Positions 61,517 through 64,000 of a stretch of DNA of 64,000 bases are shown here, in pieces. Within the stretch, counting starts at the first letter, position 1. The number at the start of each line of letters is the position of its first letter. The position numbers and the translations under genes were made by a program. The notes beneath the pieces are model-generated. The model was not told the origin of the DNA, did no database searches, and saw only the letters and a list, made by a program, of their open reading frames with translations. The DNA comes from Ooceraea biroi. Its lineage: Eukaryota > Arthropoda > Insecta > Hymenoptera > Formicidae. The stretch lies in NCBI RefSeq assembly GCF_003672135.1, contig NC_039513.1:6014833-6078832 (forward strand), in the 5' to 3' direction.

Positions 61517-64000
61517 GTCTCATTGATCACACGAAAGCGCACTCGGCGAAAACTCGCCTTGCCGATTCTCGCCGGCGAAGACGGAATTTCGATTGCCCGG
61601 CCGATATTTATGCGGTAAAGAAGATTAATATGCAAACGCTCGCGGAAAATGAAGAAAATTTTTGAAACTGAAAGCGCCCATTCTTCATCTATCAAATAAC
61701 TTTTTTAATCAAAAACTGAATTAACTTTTTACCAAGAAAAATTGTGACGCAATATTGTTGTTTAAAGCTTTATCAAATAAAATATGATTGGAGGCCCATC
61801 AGAAAATCACGTAAGTAGCAAATAAAAAAAACAAACTGAATAAAAAAAATACATAAATTGAATTTCCATAAGCTGTTTAATACTGCATACATCTGTGAAA
61901 GAAATGTCTTAAATAAAAAAAAAATATCTCCATGTAACGTGTGAAGATCTATCGATCGCGAGAATCCCGATTCGCAACAGATCGAGAAAGCGGAGGAAGC
62001 GTGAGCGCGGGGACGTGCCCGAGAGAGATTTGTTTTCCTACCGAAAAGACTGGCGTTTGATCGAAGGAAAGATGGGGAACGCTTTCATTTCCATGAAACT
62101 CCGATTCAATCCGGCATCGAGCGGAAATCCCGCGTTTCGCCATGTCGACGAGAGAAGGACGCTCACAAAGGAATCCGTTGGCCAAATCCCGCGGATCCGG
62201 ATCCCGCTGACGGAATGCGAATGTTAATAAAACATATGTACATACATGCATATGTTACACATCGCCAGCTAGCGACAGTAGGGTTACGATAAATCGGTCC
62301 CGCGGCTTGTGTTTTGCGCGGAGAGCGACTTGGAAAAACAATCGTCGTGGTGTGCGCGCGCGAAAACAGATTCCGTGCAAGATCTCACAAGGAATGGAGG
62401 ATGTGTGCAGCAAAGGCCGAGTGTACCGTGACGTAAATATCTCGAAGGTGCAGCGGATATTATCGCCGAGTCGCGAGAGTAATGTTTGGCTGCTATCCGG
62501 ATGGAGGAAAAAAAGAAAAAAGATCAAGATGAGATCCACCACATCGTGTGTTGATCCTGTTGCGATCTAATATTTGCGTTGGCTTACTCGGATTATCGAT
62601 AACGTATATTTGCGTCATCGTCGTCGTTGTCGTTGGCCTGGTAACGAGCTTTTACTAAGGATGCGTTCATAATGAATGTGACTACATTTTTAACCGCACA
62701 AATAGGACCGTTGCTAATTATTAAATCATTATTCTTAAAAGCCGCTTTGATTTTCATACTGACGAAGATAGACGATATTAATAACAAAAAATTATATTTT
62801 TAAAGTCAAGCGAGTTGCGTGATAGCTTCTACGGCGAAAATAATTTTTTGAGAAACAGAATATTGCTCTAGTCAGCTTCATGATTAGCTATCGTGTAACG
62901 ACGATATGCTCTCAGGATTAATAACGGTTATATCGAACGATCGAGTGAACGAGCGAACGATGGCATTTGTCAGTTTTCATGGTTCGCGTGACGCTCGATG
63001 AAAAATGAAGCGTTGCAGAACAGCATCGTTAAATGAGCCCTCGTTCTTTACTTTTACGAACCGCCGTGCCACCGCCTTCCAACGGTCACTCGGTCGACCA
63101 ATACCGCGCAGACAGATACGAACTATACATGCGGTTCGTGAAGTAACGCGCCTCGATAGAGCACGGAACGCGAAAAAACCGCGGTCGGACAGGCGATCGA
63201 TGATTTCGTGCAACTATGAAATATTATATTATACCACATCGAGACGGTGGGAATGTAAAATACGGCACACCTTCGAAGCGAGACGTGCCTTTGACCTTTC
63301 CTCACGGGAAAATCTAAAAATACTTTACACGCGACGAACTAATTAATATAATTTCTGCCCATATGTGTGAGAGATCCCGGTGATGCGTGTAAGATCCTTC
63401 ATTCGTGGAAACTTAATTTTACGGGTCACGTTCCGTGATCCGTTTAGCAATTAGCGCGTTATTTCGCCGTCCGGCTCTTTTCACCTTGAGAAAAGAATCA
63501 TCCACCGAACGCGCGATATACGGTATATCGATGTATCGATCTCTCTGGATCTTAATCTCCTGAGCTGACGCCCAGTCGTGAGAATAATGCTCGATCGATC
63601 ACGGATACACGGCGTGCTCCTTTCGGAGTGACATCAGGAGCATCGAGCGTTTCTACGACGGCGAATGGATCGAGGTCTCGATGAGACGAAGAGCATGATT
63701 GGCGAGAGGGAAAGAACATGTCGACACGGTCGACGAGGACGTAGACGAGGTGTAGGCGACCTGGTAAAGCGCGCACGTCGACCAGAACGCATGAGAAAGG
63801 AGGAGGTAGAGGGCGAGGTTCGTGTGTACGGTTCTCCGCGCACACGAACCTCCGCTAGTCATTTACATGGGTCAGCCATTAATCTTCCTGCACCTCGCTA
63901 AATGACTGATGGACAGACGGACAGGTGTACGGTCTCGCTGCACTCTTTTGCACGGAGCACGCCCTGTTCGCCACGCTGATCACGAAACTCGCGTGCACTT

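Larger units (their letters stand above)
59932..64000. other. Gene-less stretch to window end
   Basis: CpG-rich overall, with AT-rich patches at 60.65-60.95, 61.68-61.94 and 62.65-62.85 kb. It contains GAGC units (60279-60294) and a purine-rich tract (61462-61516). Tandem GCATCGCG-type decamers lie at 60168-60195. Overlapping frames at the right edge (63552-63901) on both strands look like chance. No gene was recognised and none is seen cut by the window end. Confidence 0.55.

Noticed and set aside
1..64000. tRNA, rRNA, CRISPR array and known insect miRNAs
   Set aside because: I looked for B-boxes, rRNA-like blocks, regularly spaced direct repeats, and the mature sequences of common insect miRNAs I remember. 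No convincing match was seen by eye. A covariance-model scan would be decisive.

Overview
The window looks like animal nuclear DNA, most probably from an insect and perhaps a hymenopteran such as an ant. CpG dinucleotides are very abundant without being confined to islands. CpG-rich blocks alternate every few kilobases with AT-rich blocks, simple repeats are common, and there are two non-autonomous DNA transposon copies with terminal inverted repeats and target-site duplications. No operons, bacterial gene spacing or ribosome-binding sites are visible. The taxonomic call is an inference from composition and transposon types, not from a recognised gene.

I cannot support any protein-coding gene, rRNA or complete tRNA. 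The many open frames of 60 to 270 codons overlap on both strands, follow CpG-rich or simple-repeat sequence, and encode Arg/Ser/Pro-rich or low-complexity text that matches no family I recognise. The window is best read as intergenic and/or long-intron DNA. An exon too short or too diverged to recognise by eye could still be present.

Layout: 1-4.9 kb is mixed, with AT-rich patches at 1.7-2.2 and 3.2-4.8 kb. 4.9-8.1 kb is CpG-rich and contains a polypurine/polypyrimidine block and a strong minus-strand G-quadruplex motif. 8.1-8.9 kb is AT-rich. 8.9-11.3 kb is CpG-dense, with a TATA-box promoter candidate near 9.28 kb. 12.01-12.88 kb is an 873-bp foldback element assigned to hAT by its 8-bp target duplication and CAGAG tips. 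15.06-15.31 kb is a degenerate tandem repeat of about 110 bp. 21.63-21.82 kb is a 188-bp TA-flanked Tc1/mariner-like MITE, followed at once by a 79-nt hairpin that carries a tRNA A-box-like motif. 30-33 kb holds a long GAC array and a composite TA/GT/GC/AC microsatellite. 43.4-44.7 kb is the most ORF-dense, CpG-rich block and has candidate start and splice-donor signals. 53.29-53.49 kb is an unusual CpG-poor patch. 59.9 kb carries a perfect inverted pair of AP-1-like sites.

The best-supported observations are the two transposon copies and the composite microsatellite. The candidate promoter and exons are low-confidence leads. No classical multi-gene system is visible.
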